Positions 23,359-36,151 are shown, counted from the first letter of the stretch. The stretch is 64,000 nt of DNA from Cryptomeria japonica (GCF_030272615.1 NC_081408.1:407077889-407141888); one strand, 5' to 3'. Notes: generated from the sequence alone by a model not told the origin. Numbers and translations are program-made.

Positions 23359-26300
23359 TGATCAAACATGTCCTTATGAGTTTTTTAGGTTCATAATTGG
23401 ATTGTTTTATTCAATTGAATCAAAACTTGATGGATTTACAAATTTATGCTCATTTGTGTTATTGAATTATCAATTTATTGTGTGTTAAATCTAAATTCAT
23501 AGTATTGATTTTTGGATGAAGGGTAACGATCTCGTGCTTTGGTATGACTAAGACTTGAAAGGAAAGAAGTTGATTGACAACTTAAAAAAGAAGGAAAACT
23601 TAGTCAAATTCTAAGTTGCATTACTAGCATACAATTTAACTAGGAAATGTACACCTAACACATAGTAGCAATGTCTAGTCGATATCAAAATGATTGCAAT
23701 CATAAGTCAATCAAGCCTTGGAAAAAATAAAATGAGAGTATTTCTTAGCATACACGTTGGGAATCAAACGGAAGAGCATGCTTTTAGAAAAAAAAACACA
23801 TCCTTCGAAATGAGCAATCAAAATCCTAAAGTCTTGCTTAGATGATAGTTAGCGAAAAGGCAATGCACTTTTGACATTGGTTTGTCTTTTGTGAGAGTGG
23901 CGATCGAGATGAAATGCAAACTTTAGATTAGTTAGCCCAATTTATTAAAGGCCTCGTCTTCTTTCATTGCCTAACTAAAGCCTAGTGATAAATCGGAGAG
24001 AAGTCTTTTGCTGATGCACATCTTGGTTGAAGTTGGTTTGTTTTGATATGTGAGGTGGCAGCAAAACGACATCCAAAAAAGACAAATGGTTTCTCCATTG
24101 AAATTGTGGAAAGATTTTTCATCTAGTCAGCAAAAGTTATTTTTTCTCGATGTGAGATAGTAACATAGAATTGCATGTCAAAGATAAGTTAAATGATGTG
24201 GTGCACTATTTCTCCAAAGCATGAATTTGTGGTTCACTTTTTTTTGACTTGCAAAGACACAATTCTTGGTTTTGATACCATTTTTGCAAATGATTGGAAA
24301 TATAATTAATCTTTCTAAAGTAATTACTATGTTGAGTAATATAGATTGAACAAGCTTTAGGAGATGAAGTTGAGAATTATTTAAGTGATCAAAACAGTTT
24401 TTTTTAATAAAATGTTCATAAAGAAAAAACATCAAAATACAATTTTAAATTTAAATGAATGAAATTATTGATGAAGAAGTCTACATAATAAAGGATTTGT
24501 CAAATTAAGAGAATATAAACATCTGATTTTTAGCTAGAGGGTATGTGTGTTAAAAAAAAGTTAAATATTTAGAGTTGTAGATTGCAATGATGGATTAGTG
24601 TAAAGTGTGATCTATTAAAATGGAAAACACCTAAGGACTCAAAATATGCATTTAGATCTTATTGTGCACTTAATTGACACCTTGATTTAAGGAATTGAAA
24701 CAGAGATGAAGAAAGCAATTATTCTTTCACCAACAACTCTTTGTTGCACATACAAGATGATTGTGGTTGTGCTCCAATAAAATTGTGCTTAGAGATGTTA
24801 TGTGGTTGCTATTCAAATCAATGAGACTTTACTTCTTGATCTTCCTTTGAGAATGACTTCTAAGAGGGTTTATTTATATATTAGAGGGATGATTGATTAT
24901 GGGTTGAGATCAATCGAAGAGATCAATAAATGAGGATTTTTTAGAGAGGACCGAGAGAAAAAGAAGCATCTTGAAAAGGTTTAAGGTTAAAAGGATTTGG
25001 ACAATCAAGATTGTCTTGGGAAATGATTAATAGCGAGGATCAAAAATGAATTTTTGGGGAATTTAAAGTCTCTAAGACATGTGAAGGGTCAATATTTTGT
25101 TGGAGAAATGGATGGAAGGGATTGGATGAGATTATTTTGTGGAAAACATGGGTCATATGCATGCATGACATGCACAAGTTTGATCATAGCTTAAGCACGT
25201 TTAGGAATGTGCAAGATGATTTATTAGTTAACTAATGGATTGAAGTAGAAAAAGTAGGAGTGATGAAGGGTACCCCCCTTAAAAACCCAAATACACAAAA
25301 CAACAAAGAAATAAATAAAAAATGCAAGAAAGAAACGCTTGCTTTCTATTATCCCAATAGAATGAGAACTACAACATTCAGAAAATTACATGCTATAGCT
25401 ACATGGGCTCAAATCATTACAAATAAAATCAACTCTCTAAGAAAAAACTATAATTTGGAGGCACAATTTATTTTGATGGATTTGTCCCCCTGTAAACCTC
25501 AGGCCATCTCTTTATTAGCACCAATAACCACCTTAGAATTTTATAGAAAGATTAAATATTCTTCTTTTTGGTGCCCAAAGTTCTAAAAATTCATTTTCCC
25601 ACCCAGGTGGATTTTTCATTGAAACTTTTGTGGCACAAGTTCTGAGAGCCATAACTTTTGACTCAAGCATCTGATTTCCTATTATGACATATCATTGGAA
25701 ATCTTGTGGAGAGATCTACAATGCCAAATGCATCTAAAGATCTATTTGTCCAAATTTCAAAATTTCTTGGGGCTTCTAAGGTCCTCAATTTTGAGTTTGA
25801 AACTTCATTGGAGAAATTTCTTGGGGCAAAAACTTTAATATCTTCCAAATTGTGCATGATAATGAGATGATTCTTTCACCAATTATTTTATTTTTTTAAT
25901 GTCACTCAGTGGGATCAGTTTTCATGTCCATAGGAACCTGGATAGGTTGACTTACTAAAAATAGGTGTATATTTTTTGTTGTTTCAAGCTTCTAACTATC
26001 CTACACCTCGTAAGTGTCGTCATGGGCTCCAAAACAACTAAATAAAACTACAAAACAAAAGGAATATACAATATTTCTGGTTGATGAAAGATTTCCCTTA
26101 CACCTTTGGATGCTCTTGCATCAAGAAATTAAATAAATAGTTTATATGTATTTGGCTTTTTAAAGATAGGATATGAAAGGTGAACTTAATTGAATAAATG
26201 TCAAATTTATTTAATCAAGGTGGACTATCAGAGAAAGAGGGATAAAGGATAAACTAATTAAATAAATGATTGGGAAAGTGAATTAAATAAATATTTTATT

Positions 26301-26365
26301 TAATTAATGTTGGAAGAGGCTAAAATTGAGAGTGGTTAGGATGTGGATGATTTTAGGTGCTAATG

Positions 26366-26382
26366 TTTTACCCCTCTTGAAG
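26366..26382 (-). other. Polypurine tract of a second Tat-like LTR remnant
   Basis: The - strand reads CTTCAAGAGGGGTAAAA, against CTTCAAAGAGGGGCAAAA at the Tat element's 3' LTR (40223-40240). It is followed by AT-rich U3-like sequence. Confidence 0.45.
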
Positions 26383-26603
26383 ACAACGCTAAAACTATGA
26401 AGAAGTGTCATTTTAAAAAAGAATAAAGAATAATGGATTTAGAAAAGATGGGACTAGTGTAGGATGTCCTAGTTGTTGGAAGGATAGGAGTGATCATGAA
26501 GGAGGAGGTAGATATACCGCCTTGAGTGTACATGTGAATTTAAAGAACATAGGTGTGCTCTCAAAATGAATAAAAATGATTGGAGAATGAAAATGGAAGG
26601 AGA

Positions 26604-26648
26604 GGATGTGCAAAATTGTGGTTTCAACCACAACATTGGAGTATAAAC
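26604..26648 (-). repeat. Dispersed repeat copy 2 (see 298-345)
   Basis: Inverted copy of the segment at 298-345, including the TTGTGGTT/AACCACAA palindrome. Confidence 0.5.
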
Positions 26649-27368
26649 TCTCCTAATTTAGGGAAGGCTCCCCCTTTTCTAATACTTAACTAAAACTAAT
26701 TTAATCTAATGTGGGTAGGACAACAACCTTTTCTCTTGTTTTAGAAAAGATTATGTTCTTTCCTCTTCACAGAAAAGAAACAATAAATTTGAATTAATAA
26801 TAGCAGTAATTTAAAATAAAACCAGGAGAGAAAATGAAGTTTCCTGAAAGCACAAAGACTTTCGTCACCTCCTACAGGATGGGAAAACAACAAACAAGCA
26901 CAAAGTCTTGAGTTTCTTAAATCATATCTACCCTTTTCAGAATGATACTATAAGAACAATGTGCAACATATGGTAGTGAAAAGTCTGCAAGTATGTGGCA
27001 CCTTCAAGTCACTTTAGATGGGAATTACTATAAGCATAAACTCTTGCAACTCTTCTCAACTTCTAACAACAAACTAAACTAATTCCACCTTTGGTATTTG
27101 CAGCACAAAGTCTACAGATATTTAGAGTGAAGCTCTTCTTAACAACTTTCCACAACCTCACACAAGTACAAAGGAATGTTCCAATATGAAATAAGAACAC
27201 AAAGGACACAAAGTATGGCTTCAATGCACAGTCTGAAATTCCAACTCTTTGATCTTACTTGAGAATAAACATTTTACAACTTCAAAGCTCAAAGTCTTTA
27301 TGAGTGCAAAATTCTACAGAGTTTTCTTGCTTGCCCAAAAGATAAAAAATTACAATAGACCCTCTTCA

Positions 27369-27378
27369 GTATATATAG
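27369..27378 (-). promoter_or_regulatory. TATA-like word in an LTR-like region
   Basis: CTATATATAC on the - strand, followed by a G/C-richer leader. No LTR ends could be fixed. Confidence 0.25.
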
Positions 27379-29479
27379 GAGAGGAGCCTTGAGAAAAAGG
27401 TGGGACGATCCTAACTAACTTGAGAAATTCTCTCAACCACCATGAATTATTCCAACAACAGTCCTAATTTAACTCAACTTGTAGTTGCTTTAAATGTAAT
27501 TATATTTTACAATAATGCAAGTGAAAGTGACACTTGCAATTACAAAACTTGTTTTTACATGTAACTTGTTGAAACAAAATTACAAATACACAATTGAAAC
27601 TAGTCTATGTGTCTGAAGACACGATTCTAACTACATCATCCTCTGCCTAGAAGGTTTTCATGTTGCTACAAGATGTTGACACTAAGTATTCAAGATGGGT
27701 GAAGGTATCAACTTGCATCATTTGATCATGAATGCTAGCGATAGTGAAAACTGCTACAAAGCATTCCTCTGCTGCATTACTCCTTTATTTGTCAAGTCCT
27801 CTTTGTGCATATGACTATTATGGCCACTTTATTAATTCACATATCCATTCACATATTCATCTTTCTAGTAGATATAAGGCTTCTTACACTACTATCATAG
27901 TACCTTGGACTGTTCTACCACCATTAAGGCACTGTCATTTGCCACCAAACTGTGTATGCCTTATTTATTCTCTACCTTCCATTGCTTTGATGGACTGATT
28001 AACATGTTGCTCACATGGCATGATTTCATTTTATTTTTCTCTGTATTCATGAATAGCTACTATATTCATTTTGCGTAACAAGCTTATCACAATTTTAATT
28101 GTTGCAGTTGCTTTATGACTATTAAGAGACTGTACCCTCTTTCTTTTGTCATTCTATTCCCCACATTACTGTGTCTTCTCTCAGATCTATGGTCTTCCTT
28201 TCAATGATAGGGCTTTTCTAATCAACTTTTGCTTTATTGGCATTGTGATTGTAATACTGCCTCCTTGATATGTTCTCTATTTTCTGTGATAGCATTGTTA
28301 CCCCTTTTTCACACCTTCATTGAAAAGTGATTGCATGGTATTGACAAACAATATTGCTGCTCTTTCCCTTATTGCTTTTGTGGGATTATCCTTCACTGGT
28401 TTATAGGACTGATATGCTTCCTTTGACTATGAAAATTGTTAGAACCCTAAAATTTTCAAATTTCAGAGTTCCAGATTCATGCCAAAAAACAGATTTCTAT
28501 GTTCAATCATGTGTCACATCTATAATCAAGCAGATTCTTCCATTTCCAACTCTAAGAAACCAGGTTTGGTGCATGAACAAGGTAGTCGATTTTCAGGAAT
28601 GTATGTGGTTGCAAAGGCAAAATCATTCCAAGTACGCCTTTTTGAATCATAATTTCTTCTCACCTAAGCACTATTATGTCAATTTAATTGTTCATATGCA
28701 CTTTGTATATCATAAATATGTTCTATGCCAAATTGTAGATCCTCTTGATAACGGTTCTTGTTTCTCTTGAGGCTAATCTATGTGCATTTTCTTAGAATAT
28801 ATAAATCACGAATTGAAAGGTCATATTCAAGCATTGATACCTCTTTCCCATTAAACCCTTATGTCAAACTAATTATTTGTGTGTATTATCTTCATCTTAA
28901 TGAAGCCCGATGCTGAATTTCCAAGTGTTGTGAATCTATTTGCTATTTTTTATTGGCTAAAACCAAATGGAGTTTTTTCAAAATTGTTGTTTGCAGGATT
29001 ACAATGTTGACCAAGTGCTCCCTTTGGATTTTAACATCTATTCGCCGGATAGATATCTTATCAGATGAAATGGTCCACGTGATTCCCTGTATGGAAATAA
29101 AACTATTTTCCAGGTTTCAGATCTTTATTAGCCCGTTTCTCATATTTTTGAAGGTAGAAGTAAACGCACTTTTCAGATGTTTGTCAGTGAAATTTTTAGG
29201 ATTAAAAATTTGTCAATTTTGGTGATTAAAATCTTTGCGCTCAGAAAAGATCTTGGAAAACCGTTTGGTGAAAGTTTCTTTGGTATATGGGACTATGTGA
29301 CCGTAAGATTTCATGAGAATCGAAGAATTTATGACCTGCCTTTTAATTGTTTTCTGACTGATCCCGACATAAAAATGCGTCAGAATTTTTTTTTGAATTT
29401 GAACAATCAAAGGACAACCCACTTAATATTTTGATGTCAAATGCTTCTATTTTAATTTTCACAGAGATTGGAGCTTGTT

Positions 29480-30386
29480 TGATGCGTTATTTTAAAATTT
29501 ATATTGCCCGCGACTAGCTCGGGCAAGCCAGTTTACAAAGCAAGTATCAAAATTTGGCGAGCTACTTGAAATTTGAAATAAAACCCATGTTTTATTTCAA
29601 TTATCATAACTTATGACCAATTTTTCGTGGCATTTGGATACCTAATTAGTCGGCAATGAAATTACTCCAAAATAGGCCGCAGGAGAAATATTTTATTTTA
29701 TTTTCTTGCATAGTTTGAAGCAGTTTTAAAAGGAGAAGTTTGCATTGCCATCGGGTATCGGTGTAGGATATAATGTGCTAATCCCGAGAAGGTATGCTAC
29801 CCTGATGAGGTTACAAAGGTAATATTGTTTTAATTTTTGACAAGGGTAAGTATATTAGTTTAATAGTTTATTTTTGTTTTAAATTAGAGGTAGAATGATT
29901 ATCAAATATCATTTTTACTTTTTAATTTTAAAAGTAATTATTTTTCAAATGTTTTTTATTAAATATATTTACATTTTGAGAATTTATTTTAAGTGATTTT
30001 ATTTCTTAGTTCATTTTTAAGAAAAATCACTCAATGATTTTGGGAAATTACACTATAATCTTTTGCCCTAAAACTATGAACAAAAAGATAAATATATCTC
30101 TATTAGGGTAAAATTATTTTTTACATAAGGGATCATATCATTAAAGATTTTATTTTTCTAATTATCCCTAATATAAATTTTTTCATCACTAAATTGATTA
30201 TGCCATTTTGTGTGCAGAAAGGTTATACTTATTTCCAATCGGGTAGTAAGTATTTCTCACTTGAGGTTTATTGTAATGATTTTCTATTTTTTAATATTTT
30301 AAATCATTATCTTGAAATGACATTATTACATTTAATCTTGCTATGTAAATAATATTCCAATATTATTTATTTTTTGTTATCTTTTG
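29480..30386. repeat. Degenerate long tandem repeat hosting LINE B (left part)
   Basis: The words TTAGGGTAAAATTAT (about 30105) and TGTGCAGAAAGG…AAGTATT (about 30216) recur to the right of LINE B at about 36293, 36346 and 36650. After removing the LINE, the spacing suggests a period of roughly 360-380 bases. The identity of the repeat is unknown. Confidence 0.4.
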
Positions 30387-30403
30387 AAAATTGAAGAGGA
30401 AAT
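30387..30403. repeat. Target-site duplication, left, of LINE B
   Basis: AAAATTGAAGAGGAAAT, a perfect 17-base match to 36135-36151. Confidence 0.92.
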
Positions 30404-30726
30404 GATGATTGCAATCTGGATGGCGGCGCTGCGTGCGATGGGAGCCGAGTGCGGGCTAGGGCATCGCAGCCCTAGCATGTAGGTGGGCCTGTTGGCTGGT
30501 GCGACGACATGTGGGTGGAGGCTGCGGACGGGGGTGCTGCTGTGGGAAGGGTTGGCGTCGGGGTTGCGGGGGAAGTTGGTGTGGTGGCTGCGGGGGGAGG
30601 TAAGTGCTGTGGGGGCCAGGGGCTCGGGGTCCCTACGACGGGGTACCTGCGGATCTCCAGTCTGTGTGTGGGGTAGGGCTGGGGGAGGCTCAAGTTTCAC
30701 GGTGGGGTGAGGGTGTTTGCTGCATG

Positions 30727-32214
30727 CAGGGTTTCAAGTCTTTAGCCAGCTCCCTTCGGAGAGTGGTCTCTTTGAGTGGTGAGATGCATAGATCTAGTGG
30801 TGAGGCCTCGAAGGTGCCTCATGATATGGAGCTTCGGGTTGCGGGGGGTTTGAAACCCCCATTCCATAATTTAAAGACCTATGATAATAATCTTTTTGCC
30901 TCAGAGTCTAGGGTTGGAAACGTCGGGGGTTCACGGATTTCAAAGATTAATGGCTGCCTGGAGAAGTGCAACGAGAGACCTAGGGTGAGTATTCCTCTGG
31001 AGATGATAGCGGAAGATGTTGATTACTTTTCCAAACATTCATTATACTGCAAGTTTTTGGGGATGAGGGTCTCTTTGGAGTTTTTGGAAAACTGGGCTTA
31101 GAGAACTTGGGCCCCGAAAGGGGAGATGGAGATCATGTTACTGGCAAACAACTATTTCATGGTTACCTTCAATTGCATGGAGGATCGGAGTAGGGTTTTT
31201 GAAGGAGGGCCGTATTTTTACAACCAGGTGGGATTGTTTATCAAACCCTGGCATGTAGGGTTCAACCCTTCGGAGGAACTCTCGAATAGGGTCCCAGTGT
31301 GGGTCCGCTTACCACGACTTTTGGTGGAATGCTGTCGGGAGGATGTGCTTCTTATGCTCACTTCAATGCTTGGGAGGCCAGTTAGAGCATCCTCGCAAAC
31401 CCTGGGGAGAAGGGTAATGACCTCCACTCGCATTTGTGTTGAGATTGATCTTCGTAAGCCTTTGCCAAATGCTATTGATATGTGTGCGGGTTCTTATTCC
31501 TGGGTTCAACAACTGGATTATGAGACTTTACCTTTCCGGTGTCGCCTATGTCATGAGTACGGTCTCTTGCAGCGCAAGTGCCCTAGGTATAAATTGATGG
31601 TGCAACAATCTCAACAACTGACCTGTAACACAAATGGGGTTGATAAAGGAAAAGCCGCCATGACTGGGGAAGCTGTGGGTATTGATGGTTTTGTCCCAGT
31701 TAAGACAAAGAATAGGAATCGTGGAAAAAAGAGGCCCTTATAAGTGAGACAGGAGGAGGATACTTTCAACAGGTTTGAAGCCTTGGATGACCTCACCCAG
31801 CAGGAGGTAAACCCTGGGCTGAATCCTTTGGATCAAGGTGCTCCAGGGTTGGCAGATGATAGTGTAATTAGGGACTCGACCCAGGCTTTGCAAATTGTGG
31901 GGAGCCAACAAATGGAGATGGACCAGCTAGGTGTAGCCTAGTTGGGATCCATACCTAGTGCCGTAGTGGAGTTGGTTGGGGGGGAGGTTTCTCCTTTTGC
32001 TCAAAAAATGGAATCTGCTGGGGCCAAAAGTAACAAGATGGGTGTACACTTGGGTCTCCACTAGAAGGACATTAAGAAAGGATCATCAGAGGAGAAGAGT
32101 TCTAAGGCTAGAAGAAAAAAGGACTTAGAGAAGATCAAATTGATAGGGGAGAATTTGGTTGAGTCAGGGTCAGTAAAGACTTTGGATTTGCACGTTTCCA
32201 ATCCCCCTAAATGA
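30727..32214 (+). pseudogene. LINE B ORF1: nucleic-acid-binding protein (nonsense-mutated)
   Basis: One frame runs from ATG 30727 to TGA 32212-32214, with in-frame stops at 31099-31101, 31741-31743, 31939-31941 and 32062-32064. Otherwise it is collinear, so decay is by point change rather than rearrangement. Domains: a DUF4283-like fold (CKFLGMRVSLEFLENW … NNYFMVTF … EGGPYFYNQVGLFIKPWHVGF), then an intact CCHC knuckle CRLCHEYGLLQRKC near 31540, then a Lys/Arg-rich tail. The final TGA overlaps the ATG of ORF2 (ATGA), an arrangement that would allow termination-reinitiation. The role is binding LINE RNA in the RNP. Confidence 0.8.
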
Positions 32215-35200
32215 TTGTTTTATCATGGAATGTGAGGGGCTTGAACAGTGGCCCTAGACAAAAAGTTGTTCGGGAGTTGATAAGGAGCCATGCTCCTGAT
32301 ATTCTTTTTTTGCATCAGACAAAACTTTCTGTGGAAAGTATGATGGTTCTGGTGCCAAAGATTTGGGGGAGAAGCCAGTGTCAGTGTATTGGGGCTGTGG
32401 GCTCTTTCGGGAGGGGTGACCTGTCTTTGGAACCCTCTAAGGATTCATCCTGAATGGTGGGTGGCCTCCAGATCTTCGTAATCCGGGGTTGTTTCTAGTC
32501 TTGAGACTGGGGAATATATCTTGGTTACTAACATCTATGCCCCCACTGATCTTCAGGGTAAGCAGAATTTATGGGCCCATATCTTAGGTATGCGGAGGCT
32601 GGCCCCTTGGCATCCTTGGATTATGGCAGGTGATTTCAATGCCATCCTTGAGTTGAGTGAGAATCAATGCCATCCTTGAGTTGAGTGAGAAGAAGGGGGG
32701 TGTTATGCGGTTAGAACCTTCGTCTCTCCTTTTTCGAGATAATATAGCTTCGTTGCATCTTGTTGACATTAAGCCTGGTAATGGTCTGTTCACCTAGAAC
32801 AATAGGAGGATAGGGGAGTATTGAATTGCGGAAAGGTTGGATCGCTTTCTGGTCTCTAGTTTTTGGTTTGGTGGGGAGTGGTCTACTAGCTCGGAGATTC
32901 TTGATTGGAGAGGATCTGATCACTGGCCCTCAAGTTGGTTTCTTCTTCTGCTCAGGTTGCTCGCTCTCCTTCTTTCAAATTCCAACTTATGTGGCTTCTG
33001 GATCTTGCTTTGTAGACTCTTGTTGCAGATTGGTGGAGACAAGGGAGGCCGGCCTTCGGCACTGCTATGTATACTTTTGCCAAGCAATTGCAATTTGTGA
33101 AGTTTCAGCTTTAAAAGTGGAACCGTCAGGGTTTCAAAAATATTTTCCATGCTAAGAAAGCTGCTCAAATTGTGTTAAATGCAATCACCAGTGACATCAG
33201 AGAGCATGGTTTGTCTGAAGCCTTTCTTAGGGAGGAAGACAGGGCTATCATGGCTCTAGAGGAATGGGAGCTTAGGGAGGAAATATTCTGGAAACAGAGA
33301 GCTCGTATTGATTGGCTGCAAGAGGGTGATAAGAACACGACTTTTTTCTTCAACTCGGTGAAAGATAGAAGACATAGAAATGCCATTCCGGTTCTGGTTA
33401 ATGATAGAGGTGAGCAACTCTTATCATTATAGGAGATTTCTAGGGAGTCTTTAATTTATTTCCGGGCCCTCTTCAGGGAGGAGGCTTAGGGGGAACCGGT
33501 AGAGGAGAATCAAGTTCTTGATTGCATCCCTTATTTAGTTACTAGGGAGATGAATGAGCAGCTTATGGGTCCCATTTCATTGGAGGAACTTGAGAGGATT
33601 GTTTTTCACATGAGAAAGGGAAAGGCCCCTAGTGTGGATGGGTTCCCGGTTGAATTCTTTCAAGAGTTCTGGGATATTATCAAATTGGATTTATGGGAAG
33701 TAGTTCAGGAGTCCCAGAGGAATAAGCTGATGCTTGAGGCGTTGAATGCAACTTTCATTGCACTCATCCCCAAGTGTGATGGGGCTGACCGGTTAGGCCA
33801 ATTCCGACCCATATCTCTCTACAATGTGATTTACAAGATTATCTCTAAGCTGATAGCGGATAGGTTGAAAAAGTGTCTGGGGGATGTTATCTCTAAGGAG
33901 TAGAGTGGGTTTGTGGAAGGACACCAAATCTTGGACGGGGTGGTCATAGCTACAGAGACTATTCACTCTATGGAAAATTCCAAGGAAAAAGCTATGTTCA
34001 TTAAGTTGGATATGGCTAAGGCTTACGATAGAGTTGGTTGGTCCTTCCTTCAAAATATTTTTAGGGCGTTTGGCTTTGCTGACGAATGGATCCAATGGGT
34101 AATGAGCTGTGTGACGTCTACATGTTTCTCGGTGCTAATCAATGGTGACCATACTGAGTTGTTTGGTGCGTCTAGGGGTCTTCGCCAAGGGGACCCCCTT
34201 ATCGCCATACTTATTCATTCTTTTGGCTAAGGGTCTAGGGAGGTTGATTAAACATAATGTGGGTCGGGGATTTATTCAAGGATGGAGCTGGGGTAATTAC
34301 TTGCAATCACAGTCTCACTTGCAGTTTGTTGATGACATGGCCCTGATGGGTCTTGCTCAGATCAGAGAGGCCACTAATCTGAGAAAAGTTTTGGATGTTT
34401 ATCTTGCAGCTTCGGGTCAGATGATTAATGAGGATAAATCTTCTATCCTCTTTTTCAACACTCCGGGTCCTATTCAAAGGAGGATTGCTCTTATCCTGAG
34501 ATTCCAAGTTGGCCCTTATTAAGGAAGGTCTCTTTTGGATTTGCAGGAGGGGGGAAGAGGTCCTATTCTAGAATGACTCTTGGGATGGTTACCCCCCCAT
34601 CCTGGATTAGTTTCCCAACCTTGGGACTCTCTACTAGAGGTTTTTGGAGGTGGGGTGGTATAGGGTGAGTGACTTCAAGGCTGTGTATAGGTGTGGGCAG
34701 CTGGAGATGGAGCGGTGGAAGGCCCCAAATGAGTGGCCGGTTGCTGGGATGGAGGAAGAGTGTGTGGAGTTATATGGCATTCTGGCGAATAGACATTGTA
34801 GTTCTCTCAAGGGTAGGGATGGACTTGCTTGGCTCTCGTATCCTAAGGGCGTCTTTACTGTTGCCAGTGGATATCGGGTACTGTTGAACCAAAGACTTCA
34901 GGGAAAAGAGGTGCCTTGGTGGAAACAGGTGTGGAATACTCTTTCTTGGCCAAATTGTAATTGCTTCGCCCAGACTTTGGCCTTGAACAAATGCCTAACT
35001 TGGGACAATATCTGCAAGCGAGGATTTTTGGGGCCTTCCATTTGTGCCTTGTGTGGTAATGGGGAGGAAGACTCTTCACACCTGTTTTTCAGATGCCCCT
35101 TCTTTATGCTTATATGGCACTACTGGTGGGGGGTGTGGAAGCATCCTTGTGTTCACGTGGATTCACTGGTGGAGTTTTGGAGCAGCTTGGGTAGACCTCC

Positions 35201-36019
35201 TATCTTCTCCTCCTTCCTCCAGACTGTCTGGTACATTGGGCCTATCTTCATTTTGTGGCAGATGTGGCTGGAGAGGAACAAGAGGATCTTTCGTGAGGTT
35301 AGACTGATGGTTCAGCAGTGTGGAATATAATCATAGCTATAATCAGGGAGACGGTGGAAGCTAACTATGAGGTGCATTTTCCTCTGAATAAAGACGAGGC
35401 GGATATTGTGAGCAGGTTGGGGCTGCAAGAATTGTCCCCTGCCTCTGCTTGTGTTAGGAGAGGTAGACGTTCTTTGAAGAAGGTTTAAAGGATCAGAAGA
35501 TGGATCCCTCCTCAGGATGACATTATCAAAATTAATACCGATGGCTCCTCTAGGGGTAACCCAGGCCCTGCTGGGATTGGTGGTGTGGGTAGGAATTGTA
35601 TGGGGGAGGTGGTCCTCTTATTTTCAGTTCATAAAGGGTGGCATTCTAATAATTTTATGGAGGGCTTTGCTATTCTCTATGCCTTGGAGTGTGCCTGGGA
35701 GTTGGGTTGTAGAAAGGTTATCTGTGAATTGGATTCACAAATTGTGGTGCATTTGTTGACAGAGCAGAAGGTGAGTGGGGTGCATTGGCAGTTGGCTGAG
35801 ATTGTTTGTCAGTTTCTTCATATTAGCTCGGCTATGGAGCAGGTGTCTTTCATCCATATTCCTCATGAGTGGAATAGAGCAGCAGATTGTTTGGCCAAGT
35901 TGGCCTCGGAACATGGTAGTGACTGGAAAGTTGAAGGGTGGGATCATCTTCCCCCGGATTATTGTCAAGACCTGCAGAAGATTCTGGCTGAGGACTTGGA
36001 TGGGTATGGGATTGGTTGA
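32211..36019 (+). pseudogene. LINE B ORF2: endonuclease, RT, zf-RVT, RNase H (broken)
   Basis: It starts MIVLSWNVRGLNSGPRQK at 32211. The endonuclease is frameshifted (28-bp duplication at 32636-32691), but its end motif DWRGSDHWP is visible near 32905. The RT segments at 33172-33903, 33913-34230 and 34142-34522 together hold KLDMAKAYDRV, RGLRQGDPL and FVDD. They are broken by a TAG at 33901-33903 and a frameshift near 34195. The thumb region is deleted. The zf-RVT ribbon is at 34644-35330 (CLTWDNICKRG, CALCGNGEEDSSHLFFRCP). RNase H at about 35517-36019 keeps an uninterrupted frame, with TDGSSRGNPGPAGIGG, FMEGFAILYALE, CELDSQ and HIPHEWNRAADCLAK. The whole protein is non-functional. Confidence 0.85.
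32636..32691 (+). repeat. 28-bp tandem duplication inside LINE B ORF2
   Basis: Two exact adjacent copies (32636-32663 and 32664-32691) of a unit beginning TCAATGCCATCC. As 28 is not a multiple of 3, it shifts the endonuclease frame. Confidence 0.92.
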
Positions 36020-36134
36020 TTTTGGGTTGGGCTTGTGGTTCTTTTCTAGGGCCTTGGGGCCTTGGGTCTCTTTGTAATTCTTGTGTCTGATTTTCAATAA
36101 AGTTTTTACCCCCTTTTTTTCCAGAAAAAATAAT

Positions 36135-36151
36135 AAAATTGAAGAGGAAAT
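36135..36151. repeat. Target-site duplication, right, of LINE B
   Basis: A perfect 17-base copy of 30387-30403. Confidence 0.92.

Larger units (their letters stand above)
23359..30386. other. Non-coding DNA, LTR-like remnants
   Basis: No supported gene; ORFs here (up to 138 codons) lack domains. On the - strand a polypurine tract at 26366-26382 closely matches that of the Tat element at 40223-40240. To its left (26160-26340) is AATTAAATAAAT-rich sequence similar to the Tat LTR, so part of a related LTR probably lies at about 24900-26365. A TATA-like word on the - strand at 27369-27378 suggests a further LTR fragment. Confidence 0.45.
30404..36134 (+). mobile_element. LINE B: L1-type retrotransposon, recent target duplication, broken body
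   Basis: Same family as LINE A. It has a GC-rich 5' untranslated region (30404-30726), ORF1, ORF2, then AATAAA at about 36097, TTTTTACCCCC and a short A-rich tail. Perfect 17-bp target duplications bracket it. Relative to LINE A about 600 bases are missing between RT and the zf-RVT region (around 34520-34660). A 28-base tandem duplication (32636-32691) shifts the endonuclease frame. Confidence 0.93.

Noticed and set aside
28354..28770. 138-codon + strand ORF
   Set aside because: Cys/His/Phe-rich random-looking composition, no family word, no splice context; treated as chance.
29508..29532. Small hairpin TTGCCCG…CGGGCAA as a terminator or RNA gene
   Set aside because: Only 7-bp arms in isolation, with no surrounding RNA gene features; terminator logic of bacteria does not apply.
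30377..30710. Pro-rich - strand and Gly-rich + strand ORFs at the LINE B 5' end
   Set aside because: GC-rich untranslated region gives long chance frames on both strands; equivalent region in LINE A is not conserved as protein.
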